Of a stretch of 29,125 nucleotides of DNA, positions 7,600 through 16,900 are shown in pieces. The notes under the pieces are model-generated. The model did no database searches. It saw only the letters and a program-made list of their open reading frames with translations, and was not told where the DNA came from. The stretch comes from a virus. Made by a program: the position numbers and the translations under genes. The DNA lies in the IMG/VR virus record IMGVR_UViG_3300037189_003677, positions 1-29,125 of that record, one strand, 5' to 3'. Within the stretch, counting starts at the first letter, position 1. Each line of letters begins with the position of its first letter.

Positions 7600-7611
7600 A
7601 TTCCATTATAA

Positions 7612-8832
7612 CTAGTTTTCTTCATAATCCTTGTATTTATACCAGCCCTTGTCAAAATCTACCTGCACTAAGAACTCGCCCATAAATCCGTTACGGTTCT
7701 TGCGAAACACGCATTCTAGAATGTCAGAGTTGGTGGCACGACCAAGTGCCAGAACCCAGTCAGCATCATATGCAATCTGGCGTGACCAAGCGGTTTGACC
7801 CAGGGTAGGCACAGTGTCTAGTTTATTTACATCGTCTGGCGTAGCGGATGAAATGGCAATGATTGGCATCTCTTCGCTAATAGCCATCAACTTGAGTTCA
7901 CGAGAAAGATTCTTCATACGAACAGTTTCATTGTCAGACTTCTGGTTGGGCGACATAAGTTGTAGGTAGTCTACGATAACTAGGTCTGGCTTATACTGGT
8001 CAATCTTACCACGAATAACTGATGGTGTAACTTCCCCACCAGAATCGTTAGAGATGATGTGGAACTCTGGCTTTCCAGCAAGTTCCTTCTTGTGCCAACG
8101 CTTTAGGTCTTCAATCTCTACCTGACCGTTGCTCAACTTGCGGTGTGACCATAGACCTTCGCCCATAATAGCAAATACACGGTTACGAACTTCTGTCTCC
8201 GACATTTCAAGTGAGATGATTAGTGGGGACTTGCCCTGCTTCCATGCCTGTACCGCCATGTAAAGAGCAAACCAAGACTTACCAATACCTGGGTAGGCAA
8301 GGAAGACACCCAACTGACCTGGAGTAATGCCAGCAGGTAGGTAGTTATCAAAGCCTGGCAGACCAACCTTGATACCGATAGAGCCTAGTTCATTCTGACG
8401 AGCAAGGTTCTCAAAGTAGGCAACAGCAGAATCAATATCAGTAGCATCAATGTCACGAATAACAGCAGTATTCTTCTTTAGTTCGGAGGTCTTCTGGATA
8501 AGGTCTTCTAGTGCCTTTGTACCCTGACCAGACTGCACCTCGGCAGCAGTAGAGCGTAGAACATCTTTTAGGCTATCGTTTAGAAACTCTGCCTGTAGTT
8601 CTTCTAGGTGATACTTAGTAGCACCAATGCCATCTACAGGAGCAAAGTCACGGAACTTATCCACCACGAGAGAGACTGGTGGCACTGTGCCATTGGCTTC
8701 AGAGTAGTTACGAATGAACTGCCAGATATCATTATGAGTTCTAAGAATATTTTCCACGTTTGCTTGTAGCAGGACGTGAACCTGCTTGTCTGCTAGAACA
8801 GCAGAGATTAGTTTTGATTCTGTATTATTCAT
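7612..8832 (-). CDS. DnaB-like replicative DNA helicase
   Basis: This is a 406-residue RecA-fold hexameric helicase. The N-terminal helical domain (about 1-125) resembles a DnaB primase-interaction domain. The ATPase core has Walker A at 179-186 (AYPGIGKS), the catalytic glutamate at 209 (SLEMSE), and Walker B at 284-291 with Asp288 (LVIVDYLQ). A later stretch (LGQTAWSRQIAYDADWVLAL) covers the Q/arginine-finger region typical of DnaB. It would unwind the fork in the 5'-3' direction and recruit the separate primase. The start overlaps the preceding 102-aa gene by 8 nt with an AAGGAG site. Confidence 0.94.
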   Translation of the reverse strand: MNNTESKLISAVLADKQVHVLLQANVENILRTHNDIWQFIRNYSEANGTVPPVSLVVDKFRDFAPVDGIGATKYHLEELQAEFLNDSLKDVLRSTAAEVQSGQGTKALEDLIQKTSELKKNTAVIRDIDATDIDSAVAYFENLARQNELGSIGIKVGLPGFDNYLPAGITPGQLGVFLAYPGIGKSWFALYMAVQAWKQGKSPLIISLEMSETEVRNRVFAIMGEGLWSHRKLSNGQVEIEDLKRWHKKELAGKPEFHIISNDSGGEVTPSVIRGKIDQYKPDLVIVDYLQLMSPNQKSDNETVRMKNLSRELKLMAISEEMPIIAISSATPDDVNKLDTVPTLGQTAWSRQIAYDADWVLALGRATNSDILECVFRKNRNGFMGEFLVQVDFDKGWYKYKDYEEN

Positions 8833-9133
8833 TTAGCCACTCCTTAGCCTTTGCTCGGCGTTCGGCTCTCTCCTTAAGGTCTTGTTGTAACTGGTTTCTA
8901 CCGTCAATAATTTTATCGGCATAGTTTGCAAAGTATTTCCATGTTGGTGATTGTGCTGCTTCAAAATAGTATTCCAGTAGGTCATAGCATTCTGGCATAC
9001 CATAAGACTCAATGAGTGCATCTGCAGCCCATTGCTCTACATTTAAATTTAGTGAAGGCTTTTCTTCGTATCTTACAGTATGTAACTTACTGTAGCGACT
9101 GAGCAAAGCCATACGGTCTTTGCGTTCAGCCAT
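8825..9133 (-). CDS. Small helical protein upstream of the helicase, possible helicase partner
   Basis: This 102-residue highly charged, helical protein has a core WAADALIESYGMPECYDLLE followed by an aromatic stretch (PTWKYFANYADKII) and a basic C-terminal helix (KERAERRAKAKEWL). I do not recognise a named family. Genes directly before a phage DnaB-like helicase often encode loaders or replisome organisers, and the tight coupling (8-nt overlap with the helicase, TAATG junction upstream) fits that, but no ATPase motif is present and the assignment is only positional. Confidence 0.75.
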   Translation of the reverse strand: MAERKDRMALLSRYSKLHTVRYEEKPSLNLNVEQWAADALIESYGMPECYDLLEYYFEAAQSPTWKYFANYADKIIDGRNQLQQDLKERAERRAKAKEWLNE

Positions 9134-9342
9134 TATTTATTGTCTGCCTCTTCTACTGACTCACGGACTTTTTCTGCGAGTTTCTCTTCTACAAACTTGT
9201 AGACACGCTCAAAAGCGTCGTTGGTGTTCTCGCCTTCACGCTTGTTGTCTGCAACTGAAATATCAATGCGTAGCGATTGAAAGTTGCCTAGATTGAGGGT
9301 ATATCCTAGACCCACTGTTACTTTGGTGCTGTCGTTTTCCAT
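9133..9342 (-). CDS. Small conserved-looking phage protein of unknown function
   Basis: This 69-residue protein has an N-terminal beta part (KVTVGLGYTLNLGNFQSLRI, then DISVAD) and a helical C-terminal half rich in Glu and Lys. The pattern 'tLNLGNFqSlRidi' recurs in many phage early proteins as I know them, but no function is assigned to it. The TAGGAGAG site before ATG 9342 is strong. It is the first gene downstream of the promoter at 9416-9444, with a predicted leader of about 67 nt, so it probably opens the replication operon. Confidence 0.8.
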   Translation of the reverse strand: MENDSTKVTVGLGYTLNLGNFQSLRIDISVADNKREGENTNDAFERVYKFVEEKLAEKVRESVEEADNK

Positions 9343-9357
9343 ATCTCTCCTAATGGA

Positions 9358-9888
9358 CTAAATTGATTCGGACCAGATTGGGATAAATCTTCCGTCTTCT
9401 GTCCTTGTATATGTAAGTATACCATCTCCCATACGTCTTGTCAACTCTTGTTTTGAAGGCGTTACATCGTTGGTAATTAAACCATCTTTACGAGGTCTAC
9501 CAAAGTGGTATGATGCTAGTATATCACGAAGTTCACGAACTTGCGACTCTGAATAATAACTTCTTACTTGCCATGCCCTGGCTCCGCCCTTCTGTGCCCC
9601 CATAGGTTCTGGGATAACGCCACGTTTAACTAATTGTGGCATATACTTTTTATGTCTATTTACTAGGGCTGCTGTTTGACCAACAGTGTAGGCACGTTCC
9701 CTACTCTTTTTAAAATCACTAATAAGACAACTTTCAATCTGGTCTTTTGTAATATTATAAACAGACATAATTCCATTAGATTTATTTAAATGATGGACAC
9801 GGACAAGGTCGCCATTTAAAAACCAAACGTTCTTATTTCCAGGGATAATTGGTGAAGAGTTATACTCTTCCATTGTCTGGGCAGCCAT
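9358..9888 (-). CDS. Helix-turn-helix DNA-binding protein with AT-hook-like motif
   Basis: This 176-residue protein is probably a transcriptional regulator or DNA-architecture protein. Residues 67-95 (YTVGQTAALVNRHKKYMPQL and on) resemble a MerR/excisionase-style winged helix that reads 'sequence of sites, then pick a row'. A helix at 111-125 (YYSESQVRELRDILA) fits the same fold. GRPRKDG at 130-136 matches an AT-hook core. The gene sits at the border between tail and replication genes and its 3' end contains the promoter that should drive the replication operon, so autoregulation or control of that promoter is an attractive idea. Its start overlaps the preceding stop as TAATG with a GGAG site. 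Confidence 0.75.
   Translation of the reverse strand: MAAQTMEEYNSSPIIPGNKNVWFLNGDLVRVHHLNKSNGIMSVYNITKDQIESCLISDFKKSRERAYTVGQTAALVNRHKKYMPQLVKRGVIPEPMGAQKGGARAWQVRSYYSESQVRELRDILASYHFGRPRKDGLITNDVTPSKQELTRRMGDGILTYTRTEDGRFIPIWSESI
9416..9444 (-). promoter_or_regulatory. Strong promoter for replication operon, inside the HTH gene
   Basis: On the minus strand TTGACA (9439-9444), a 17-nt spacer and TATACT (9416-9421), preceded by TGG as an extended -10, give one of the best promoters in the window. The predicted start is near 9409. It would transcribe the 69-aa gene, helicase partner, helicase and primase. It shares TTGACAAGA with the dnaE and SSB promoters. Confidence 0.75.
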
Positions 9889-10316
9889 TATACTCCAACA
9901 GCAATAATATTCAGGTCAACTGTTGTTGTTCCCTTGTCGGTAAAGACTACCTTGTAGTATACCGCTGAACTATCTACACCTGTAATTGTTACAGTAGCAT
10001 TTACGTTAGTGGTATTTTTAGATACTAGCGTTGCAGTAACAACTGGGGTTTGTGTGAATGTGGTTTTAAATGGAATAAAACCAGTTAATGGATTTTTGGG
10101 GTCCACAGGCTGGCTAGTAATAATGTTAATGCTTTGTGCATCTACGTTTAGATTACTAGTATTTACTGTTGGATATGGTACTGTTCCAATTTTAACATTT
10201 GAAGAGCCTACAGTAGTGATTGCACTGTTAATGCTAATTAAAGAGTTAACAATATCGTAAATGTACTGTGTGTCAATTGGTTGACCATTGCTTGGTAATG
10301 AAGGTACTTGTGCCAT
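9888..10316 (-). CDS. Small tail protein with H-type-lectin-like C-terminus
   Basis: This is a 142-residue virion-type protein. The N-terminal third contains a helical stretch (TQYIYDIVNSLISINSAI) suited to trimerisation. The C-terminal part (about 80-142) has a beta pattern 'FkttFtqtPvVtAtlvs...vyykvvFt', resembling H-type lectin domains often found at the ends of phage tail proteins, where they can bind sugars on the host surface. It follows two larger putative tail or fibre genes, so a receptor-contact or fibre-tip role is plausible. No ribosome-binding site precedes the ATG; a TGGTATAAT element ends 6 nt before it, indicating a leaderless transcript. Confidence 0.7.
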   Translation of the reverse strand: MAQVPSLPSNGQPIDTQYIYDIVNSLISINSAITTVGSSNVKIGTVPYPTVNTSNLNVDAQSINIITSQPVDPKNPLTGFIPFKTTFTQTPVVTATLVSKNTTNVNATVTITGVDSSAVYYKVVFTDKGTTTVDLNIIAVGV

Positions 10317-10322
10317 ATTTTA

Positions 10323-10331
10323 ATTATACCA
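10323..10331 (-). promoter_or_regulatory. Extended -10 element giving a leaderless start
   Basis: TGGTATAAT on the minus strand is a perfect -10 with a TGn extension. Six bases separate it from ATG 10316, so transcription should begin at or within a base or two of the start codon. No good -35 is seen at 16-18 nt, and there is no ribosome-binding site, both as in leaderless actinobacterial genes. Confidence 0.55.
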
Positions 10332-10333
10332 TA

Positions 10334-11842
10334 TTAGAAGCGTAAGTTGGTAATGATTCCATTGGTCAGGGCAGTTGTACTTGCAACAACAAAAGATGTA
10401 GAGTCTGTATAGTCTGCATAAGTAACTAATCCACCACCCATAGACCCACCGCTATTGGTAGCATATACTCTTCTACCATAATCAATGCTTGAGCCTGAAA
10501 TTGCAAAAGGCATTCTTACTACCGATGCTGTAAATGGTGCAACTGTTGTAGCACCAGATATAACGCCAAAACCGCCATAAAAAGTGCTATAAGACTTTGG
10601 AACAGACAGCAAAGAATAATTTGATAAATAATCTCTAGACAAGTTGGATGCATGGAGCATTGGCTGAACTTGAAGTGGCATAGACCACTGAATAGTTTGA
10701 GTTACTGCTCCAGCAAGTGTTATTACCAAATCGGTATTATCTGCAACAAATGTCACATAGCCAGTACTTGTGTGAGTGACTGGAGATGTTCCAATTGCAT
10801 CGGTAGACACTGTAATAATATTATTAAAATAGTCTATAGCACTAATAGTAGCCCCACTACCAAAAGCACCATCACCATCAATTTTTCTGAGTGTCATTCC
10901 TACGGCTAAACCAGAATACAAAACATCTTCGTTTAGCGTAAATGTAGATAATCCAGCGGTCAGGGTGGTAGTAACAGTATTAGAGTTACTTGTTCTTTTA
11001 AATGTATAACTATTAGATGAAGTGGTTCCTGCATATTCAAAATCAGAATATGAGTTGTATTTAAAAACGTGCTTCATTGTTCCAGCAGTCCAGGTCTGGT
11101 TTGATTGAATATTAAAAACCGTAAGTGTTCCATTAGTGCTTGTTCCACTAACAATAGTAAAGTAATTTCCTGCTGCACCACCACCAGATGCAATGGCTCC
11201 TGTTGTAACAATGTTGCTAGACATTGTTATTCTTGCAGGGCTTCCCAAAGAATTCATTCTGTTATAGTAACTTCTTAATGTATTTGCAGCATTTTGTGCC
11301 CCAGTTCCTGTCAGGGTTAGGGTTCCTGAGTAAAGTCCACCACTTGGTCCAGTTGCTGCAGAGAGCGTAGCGGTTGGGTGAACATAGTTAATTGTAAACC
11401 AAGATAGAAAAACATCAAAATTTTTAACATTTAGTGATGGTGGTGCTACCCAAGAATATTTAAATAGGTCTACATCTGGACTTGCACTGGCATCTGATTG
11501 TGCAGTAATTCTTTCTACAGCACTTTGAAGCATTTTAAGTGTTGGGTCACCATAAGTATATGCAGAGATTGGAGATGTTCTGTCTGAAGATGGAGTGTCA
11601 AAACCATTTGTTTTGGCAATTTGTAACGCACCGAAAGCAGTTCCATACCTTGAATTATAAAACGCTAGGTCATAGACTGGAGACCATTCTGAAATCTTTG
11701 TGCCATCTGCTGACTTTATTCTATATCTTAATGTTATATTGCAACGGTTTGAACTATTTGAACGTGAACTTATTACCTTAGTGACAGAAAAAGCATCGAT
11801 ATCTTTAATTGGAATAATAACTTTTTTAGTATTAGAGACCAT
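10334..11842 (-). CDS. Putative minor tail or fibre protein, 502 aa
   Basis: This is a beta-rich, Ser/Thr/Gly-rich structural protein. The N-terminal part (KVIIPIKDIDAFSVTKVISS, then RCNITLRYRIKSADGTKISE) looks like a fibronectin- or wedge-like domain with an exposed-loop pattern. A module at roughly 10716-10990 resembles the recurring insert found in the neighbouring tail proteins. The C-terminus is glycine-rich (GGSMGGG) and beta-structured. No enzyme motif is visible. It overlaps the preceding 543-aa gene by 11 nt and uses an AGGAA site. It probably builds the tail tip or a side fibre; which one cannot be decided from sequence. Confidence 0.7.
   Translation of the reverse strand: MVSNTKKVIIPIKDIDAFSVTKVISSRSNSSNRCNITLRYRIKSADGTKISEWSPVYDLAFYNSRYGTAFGALQIAKTNGFDTPSSDRTSPISAYTYGDPTLKMLQSAVERITAQSDASASPDVDLFKYSWVAPPSLNVKNFDVFLSWFTINYVHPTATLSAATGPSGGLYSGTLTLTGTGAQNAANTLRSYYNRMNSLGSPARITMSSNIVTTGAIASGGGAAGNYFTIVSGTSTNGTLTVFNIQSNQTWTAGTMKHVFKYNSYSDFEYAGTTSSNSYTFKRTSNSNTVTTTLTAGLSTFTLNEDVLYSGLAVGMTLRKIDGDGAFGSGATISAIDYFNNIITVSTDAIGTSPVTHTSTGYVTFVADNTDLVITLAGAVTQTIQWSMPLQVQPMLHASNLSRDYLSNYSLLSVPKSYSTFYGGFGVISGATTVAPFTASVVRMPFAISGSSIDYGRRVYATNSGGSMGGGLVTYADYTDSTSFVVASTTALTNGIITNLRF
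10716..10990 (-). repeat. Recurring beta-rich tail module, copy 1
   Basis: This segment encodes the pattern 'L.VGMtl....G.GaFGsgatIsaID...nIItVS', shared with four other segments in two other tail genes. The shared features are a G-x-x-[ITV] strand, G-x-G-x-F-G, a [VI]-x-[SA]-[IV]-D strand and a TIT[VL]S strand. Boundaries are approximate. Confidence 0.5.
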
Positions 11843-13463
11843 CTGACATTCCTAAAGTAATTTTAAATTCAATTAGGCTTTTAGTTCCAGAATCTTTAAT
11901 GATTGGGCTACCTTGTTGAACTACAGTATACCCAACTAAACCATACAATGGATTAACATTAGATTTATTTTCAAACTTGAGTGAGTCAAGGAGAATAGAA
12001 TAATCGCTAGTCGCTGTTCCACTATAGTTTTGTGCTGTTTCTACGCTTGCATACAACCTTACAGAACGAACGTCTGTCCACTTGAAACCAGATGTTACTG
12101 ATGAAAATAGTGTTGAAATATTTGAAACTGTTCCAGCAGTAATTGCAGCAGTTGCAGAAATAGAAACGCTTGTTGAACTGATTACCGATACTACTGTAAC
12201 TGTTCCTGTTCCAAAACTACCAGAATTTGTAGTTGCTGTAATTTTAGAACCTGCTACAAGACCTTCTGTAGAGGTCATTCCAGTAATAGTAGCAGTATAT
12301 GGACCAGCACCAGATACCGTGCCAATTGTTCCGACTGTTGAAATAACTGTTGGGTCACCCAACTTTAATGAGGAAACGTGATATCTAGTATTTGTTCCAC
12401 TAGTCAAGGTTGTAGCATCTGAAATTCTAAAGTGATATTTAGCACTATCATTTCCATTAGCACTAATAAACTGAAACATAATATTTGCACTCTTGGGCGT
12501 GGCTGTTGGTGTAGTCAATTTATTAATAATTGAAAATGCTAACCTTAACTCATCGCTAGATGAGTTTTTACTTAGGTCCACTCCAAAATTAGACAAAGAA
12601 ATATAGTCACCAGTGGCAGTAAGTGCTGCTGTAAACTCTGACAGGTTTCCTGCAACAATTGTTGTATCATCAAGATATCTGGCTTTTTCATTTCTTATTG
12701 GTCTAGTATCTTGGTCAAATAAACTATTATTGGCGTTGGTTTGAAACGCCTTATCAGTTTTGATGATGTCTCCATTAGTATTGGCAATGACAGAATAGTA
12801 TGGAATATCTGAATATGATAAGGTAGTTCCATTAACATATTGCCAAACTTCATTTTGAGTAAAATCAGATAGTATACGACTGTCAGAGCCTGTTACGAAT
12901 GTATTAGTTCCTGTCGGGTATAAACCAAATTCAGTAATTAAATATCTTTTTTCTGTTGGTATTTCTGCGGTAAAAGCAACTTTTTTAACCATTGCATTAA
13001 TTTTACCCAAACCAAATACTGTATCAAGGTCTACGACTGGCAATGATTGTGTATTATTTAGTACAATATAACCGAATGTTGGGTCAAGGTCTACTACTGT
13101 ATAGTATCCATTAAAATTAGTATTTGGGTCTCCTCCACCGTTAACATATTCTGAAGCATAGGAAATTTCTATACTCTGACCCACATAATATACATTTTCT
13201 GTTACATATAAAAACATTAGGTTTGGTGTACCGCCATCGACGACCAATCTAGTTGGATATGACACTATTGGTTCAACAATTTGACTTCTTGAAATAATTG
13301 GGAATCTGCCAACTTCAAATTGCAACTCTTGTCTAGAAAGGTCAAAATTTGAATTGGCAAAGTTTGGGTCTGCACCAATGCCAATGGCAACGTGAGAGGC
13401 AAAAGAACTGGTTTGTCCAGTTAAAAATTTAGCAATTATGTCTCTACCAGTTAATGTAATCAT
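11832..13463 (-). CDS. Putative minor tail protein with interrupted jelly-roll-like domain, 543 aa
   Basis: The N-terminus (MITLTGRDIIAKFLTGQTSS, then FASHVAIGIGA) matches a pattern I know from minor tail or fibre proteins of actinophages and likely anchors the protein to the tail. The middle contains strands with aromatic and Asp-rich turns. In the C-terminal half a jelly-roll-like domain (KYHFRISDATTL then GFKWTDVRSVRLY) is split by the recurring beta module (12108-12360). The end (SLIEFKITLGMSDGL) is a single strand. TGGTATAAT at 13476 lies 12 nt before the ATG with no good ribosome-binding site, so it may be expressed with a very short leader. The gene overlaps the next one by 11 nt. Confidence 0.7.
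   Translation of the reverse strand: MITLTGRDIIAKFLTGQTSSFASHVAIGIGADPNFANSNFDLSRQELQFEVGRFPIISRSQIVEPIVSYPTRLVVDGGTPNLMFLYVTENVYYVGQSIEISYASEYVNGGGDPNTNFNGYYTVVDLDPTFGYIVLNNTQSLPVVDLDTVFGLGKINAMVKKVAFTAEIPTEKRYLITEFGLYPTGTNTFVTGSDSRILSDFTQNEVWQYVNGTTLSYSDIPYYSVIANTNGDIIKTDKAFQTNANNSLFDQDTRPIRNEKARYLDDTTIVAGNLSEFTAALTATGDYISLSNFGVDLSKNSSSDELRLAFSIINKLTTPTATPKSANIMFQFISANGNDSAKYHFRISDATTLTSGTNTRYHVSSLKLGDPTVISTVGTIGTVSGAGPYTATITGMTSTEGLVAGSKITATTNSGSFGTGTVTVVSVISSTSVSISATAAITAGTVSNISTLFSSVTSGFKWTDVRSVRLYASVETAQNYSGTATSDYSILLDSLKFENKSNVNPLYGLVGYTVVQQGSPIIKDSGTKSLIEFKITLGMSDGL
12108..12360 (-). repeat. Recurring beta-rich tail module, copy 2
   Basis: The pattern 'GlVAGSKIta..nsGsFGtGtVtVvSV...sVsIS...aaitaGtV' matches the shared module. 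The flanks belong to one domain (GDP before and FKWTDVRSVRLY after), so it looks inserted. Boundaries are approximate. Confidence 0.5.
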
Positions 13464-13475
13464 ATTATCTAGTCA

Positions 13476-13484
13476 ATTATACCA
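13476..13484 (-). promoter_or_regulatory. Extended -10 element ahead of the 543-aa tail gene
   Basis: The same TGGTATAATT string as at 10323-10331 occurs in the 29-nt gap before ATG 13463. Transcription would begin about 6 nt before the start codon, giving an almost leaderless mRNA. No convincing -35 is seen. Confidence 0.5.
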
Positions 13485-13492
13485 CAGTCAAT

Positions 13493-13975
13493 TTAGTAAT
13501 CATACTTATCGACATACGGTAAAATCTCTACCTCCACCACCTCATCAGCAAAAATATCATTCAGTTCAATGACAATGTTTTTATAGTCTGCATCGATATA
13601 TACTTTTGGATTATTTTGAATTAGATATGTGCTTGCAGAATCATCTTCTGGCAATACATACTGACTCAAAACAATATCATATTTATTTAAATTACTTAAT
13701 ATTCCGTCTGATAACGGCAAAATATTTGCAGAACTATACCTGTTATTGATATCTGCAATATTGCTGATTGGTAATGATGTACTGCTTGTAAGCAAATCAT
13801 TTGGTGATGAATTGATGATTTCTTGACCACCAATATCATTAAAGATTGCACCAATCATATAGTCAACTGGGACCTGCTGTGTTTCAATAAATAGATTTGA
13901 TGTAGCAATTTTTACAGAATCTTTTTTATTATATCCAAGATTTTGTATCTTGGGTGGTTTTGCTTTGTTTGCCAT
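13493..13975 (-). CDS. Small structural protein, 160 aa, unknown
   Basis: This acidic protein begins MANKAKPPKIQNLGYNKKD and has no recognised domain. The second half is strand-rich (PKVYIDADYKNIVIELNDIF), ending in EVEILPYVDKYDY. Position between the hub-like protein and the putative fibre proteins suggests a tail-tip connector. ATG 13975 has a GAGG site about 9 nt upstream, immediately after the upstream stop at 13977. Confidence 0.75.
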   Translation of the reverse strand: MANKAKPPKIQNLGYNKKDSVKIATSNLFIETQQVPVDYMIGAIFNDIGGQEIINSSPNDLLTSSTSLPISNIADINNRYSSANILPLSDGILSNLNKYDIVLSQYVLPEDDSASTYLIQNNPKVYIDADYKNIVIELNDIFADEVVEVEILPYVDKYDY

Positions 13976-13976
13976 A

Positions 13977-16900
13977 TTACACTACCTCACTTAAATATAA
14001 TGTCATTTCTGGACCGTCTCCAGAACGTTGATAATCAATATGGTATACCACAAATCTTGAATTTGGCAATTGCTGTACGTTATCTGCAACATAATCTATT
14101 GTAACAATATCTCCAAGTTGAATCATTGGATTTGCAAAAACTTTCATGCCCACAGACTTTTTGGGGACCATTACTTTAGCAACCATCCAATCCATTAATT
14201 TTGTTGCCATATCCTCATTTTGTAAATAAGTGCCACTAATTGAAAAGTCGTGTTTACCATATGTGTTTCGACTATTTTGAATATCTATAAATTTGTTATT
14301 CAAAGAACTATAGTTTGCATAATCATTTAGATTGCTTGTCTTCAAGAAATACTCATCGACCGATAGGTCGTGTGAGGATTGTTGGGTGAATGTGATACCC
14401 TGGATTCTAAGATAGTTTCCACTTGTTTCATCAAGGCTTAATGCAAAATCTGTAATATTGAAAATTAAAAATTCTGCTCCATATGGGTTAGACCTAAAAC
14501 CAGAAACTAAATAACCTTGTCTATCATTAAACGTTGGAGAAATTTTAGAATATAGGGCAGGATATGCTTTATCATATCTAATATTGAAGTATGCACATTC
14601 TCGCATAATTGTTCCAAATTCTTCGTAATACACCTTGTGTTTGTTTTGACCATTAGCACTAATACCGCTTAGGAATAGGTCAATTACTGTTGGGTTTACT
14701 AAGTATTTTCTATATGCGTCGCCATCAAAACTTTGTTCTTTTACCCCCAGAGCCTTTGTCATTGGAGAGTTAGATACTTCTAGTTGCGACTTTCTAGTAT
14801 CTTCAATACTATATACATGTTCAAAGATGCATCTTCCACCACCCCTTACAAAGAGTGCCATATTTTTAGTTTTGTTATCAACCAATGGAATAGCATCTGT
14901 ATCTGTTACTGAACCAACCAATACATTGTTAATGTATAAAAAGAATCTGCGTTGCCACTTATTTCCAACCTTGTTTAACTCTTCTGTTTTAACACATAAA
15001 TCATAGATTGTAGAATTTGTTTCACCAACAATTTTCCCCATTCCTGTAAACAAACCATCATCAACTAAGACTGGGGTAGAGCCAAACCAAAGAGTGTACG
15101 GAACTGCACTATTGTTTGTTGAGTCATACATCACTTTGTAGAAATAAACATTTGGTATGGACTGTGCAGATTCGGAAGTGTTACCCTGGTCTGAAATTGT
15201 GCTACTAGTTAAAGCAACCAATTCAAAATAATATCCAACGTTATCGTTACTAGAAGTATTGTTTAGATTAATTGCAATACCTCCGCCAGTACCACTTACA
15301 ATATATGAATTTTGTGATGTGGTAATAGTGTCAATTGCGTCTGCTCCAAGCGGTAATTGTTTTGCTTGTGTTGAATCATTAGTTGCATTTTGTTTTCCAA
15401 GAATTCTCATTCTAGTTCCAAAAGTATTAGCAGATGGTGTAATAGAGGAGTAGTCTTTGTAAACATATGACACATTATCGTTTGAATTTCCTGTTTTAGA
15501 TTTAACCCCATTAATGATTAATGCTGATGCTTGGATGCTTCCATTGGGAGTTGATTTGTCTAAAGACTTAGAACTACTAGACTCTGTTAGTGTTGCTGTA
15601 TTAAACATATCTTTGACTGTGGTTTCAACTACTGGTTTTTCAGTTAGGACTGGGGTAGCCCCACTAATAGTAAGATTGTGCAACACTCTGTTAGTGACTG
15701 TAACAGTTCCTGCAGTCCCTGTAAGATTTTTTGTTATTGTAAAACTCTTGCCATCTGTGGCTACAGTATCTACAAGTGTTCCAGATGGAACGCTTGAACC
15801 TGTGACTATCCAACCTTTTTGTACACTACCTGTTGTGCTTACTGAGTTTAAGGTTACTGTCTTTTGTCCTGAAGCACCTGTGCATCCAGTAAATGTATAA
15901 ATAACTTGGTCATATTGATGACTATCTTTAAACATCCATTTTGATTCCATTTTAAATGCCACAGCCTTTGTGCTGTCTAGCCATTCATTATTTGCATCAA
16001 GGATTGTGTGTTTGACTGGCTTAAGACCGCCAGTTGCAATGTCATATATTCCAGTACCAAATTGCATGCGACCATGTTTTGCAACAGCACCTTGCTTAAC
16101 AGAACCATCCAGGTTATAATCTGGCTCTGCATAAATTTTTACTCGTCCTGTTGGAAATAATTTGCCATTAAATGGAAGTTTAGCAAAATACTTTTGATAA
16201 TCATTTACATCTTTTACCCAAACATTGTGTGCAACAGTGGTGGCATCAAAGGTAACCGTTCCTGTGCTACTATGAAGTGAAGATACAGTAATTGTATTTT
16301 TTGATGTGTCTACTGCAGTAACAACTGGATTAGAGCCAAAGATACCAGTTCCCCCTGTTTTTGTGATAGTTTGACCAACTGTTACGTTGTAAACATTTCC
16401 TGATGTAAGGGTTATGGTATTGGTATTTGCAGTAATGGATGCTTGCATTCCTACAAGTTTGCTACTTTGAATTGTATGCTCTACCCCATCATATTTAATA
16501 ATTTCTCCATTTGCATATAGGTAGCCTTTATAACGTGTTAACCAATAAATGGACTGACCAAAATCCATAATGTTGTTTTGAATTACTCCATTTGAATCAA
16601 CTATTGGTAACGAATCTGTAAGTTCTGAATTTAATGCTAAAGCACTTAATACATAACTAGACTGATTGCCAACCTCATCATTTGTTGGTCTTAATGCTTC
16701 TGTGCCAGAAACTTCCCAAAGCAATACAGGCTTATATTTGTACGACTGTGCATTGTTTAGCAATGATGCTTCTTTTAAAGTTCCATAAGATTTTTGAATA
16801 TACTTATTTGAATAAGTAATCTTGCCACCATTGAATACCTGATTATCTTCTGAGTCAATTGAAACAATGCTGGACAAGATACTTTGTGTTGGCATATTGC

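Noticed and set aside
7630-7655. TTGACAAGG followed by TGGTATAAA near the helicase 3' end
   Set aside because: The spacing between the -35-like and -10-like parts is only 8 nt, too short for a sigma70 promoter, and both lie in conserved helicase codons.
15514-15900. 128-aa Val-rich open frame on the plus strand
   Set aside because: It is antisense to the Thr/Asn-rich hub protein; Val-rich antisense frames are expected there.
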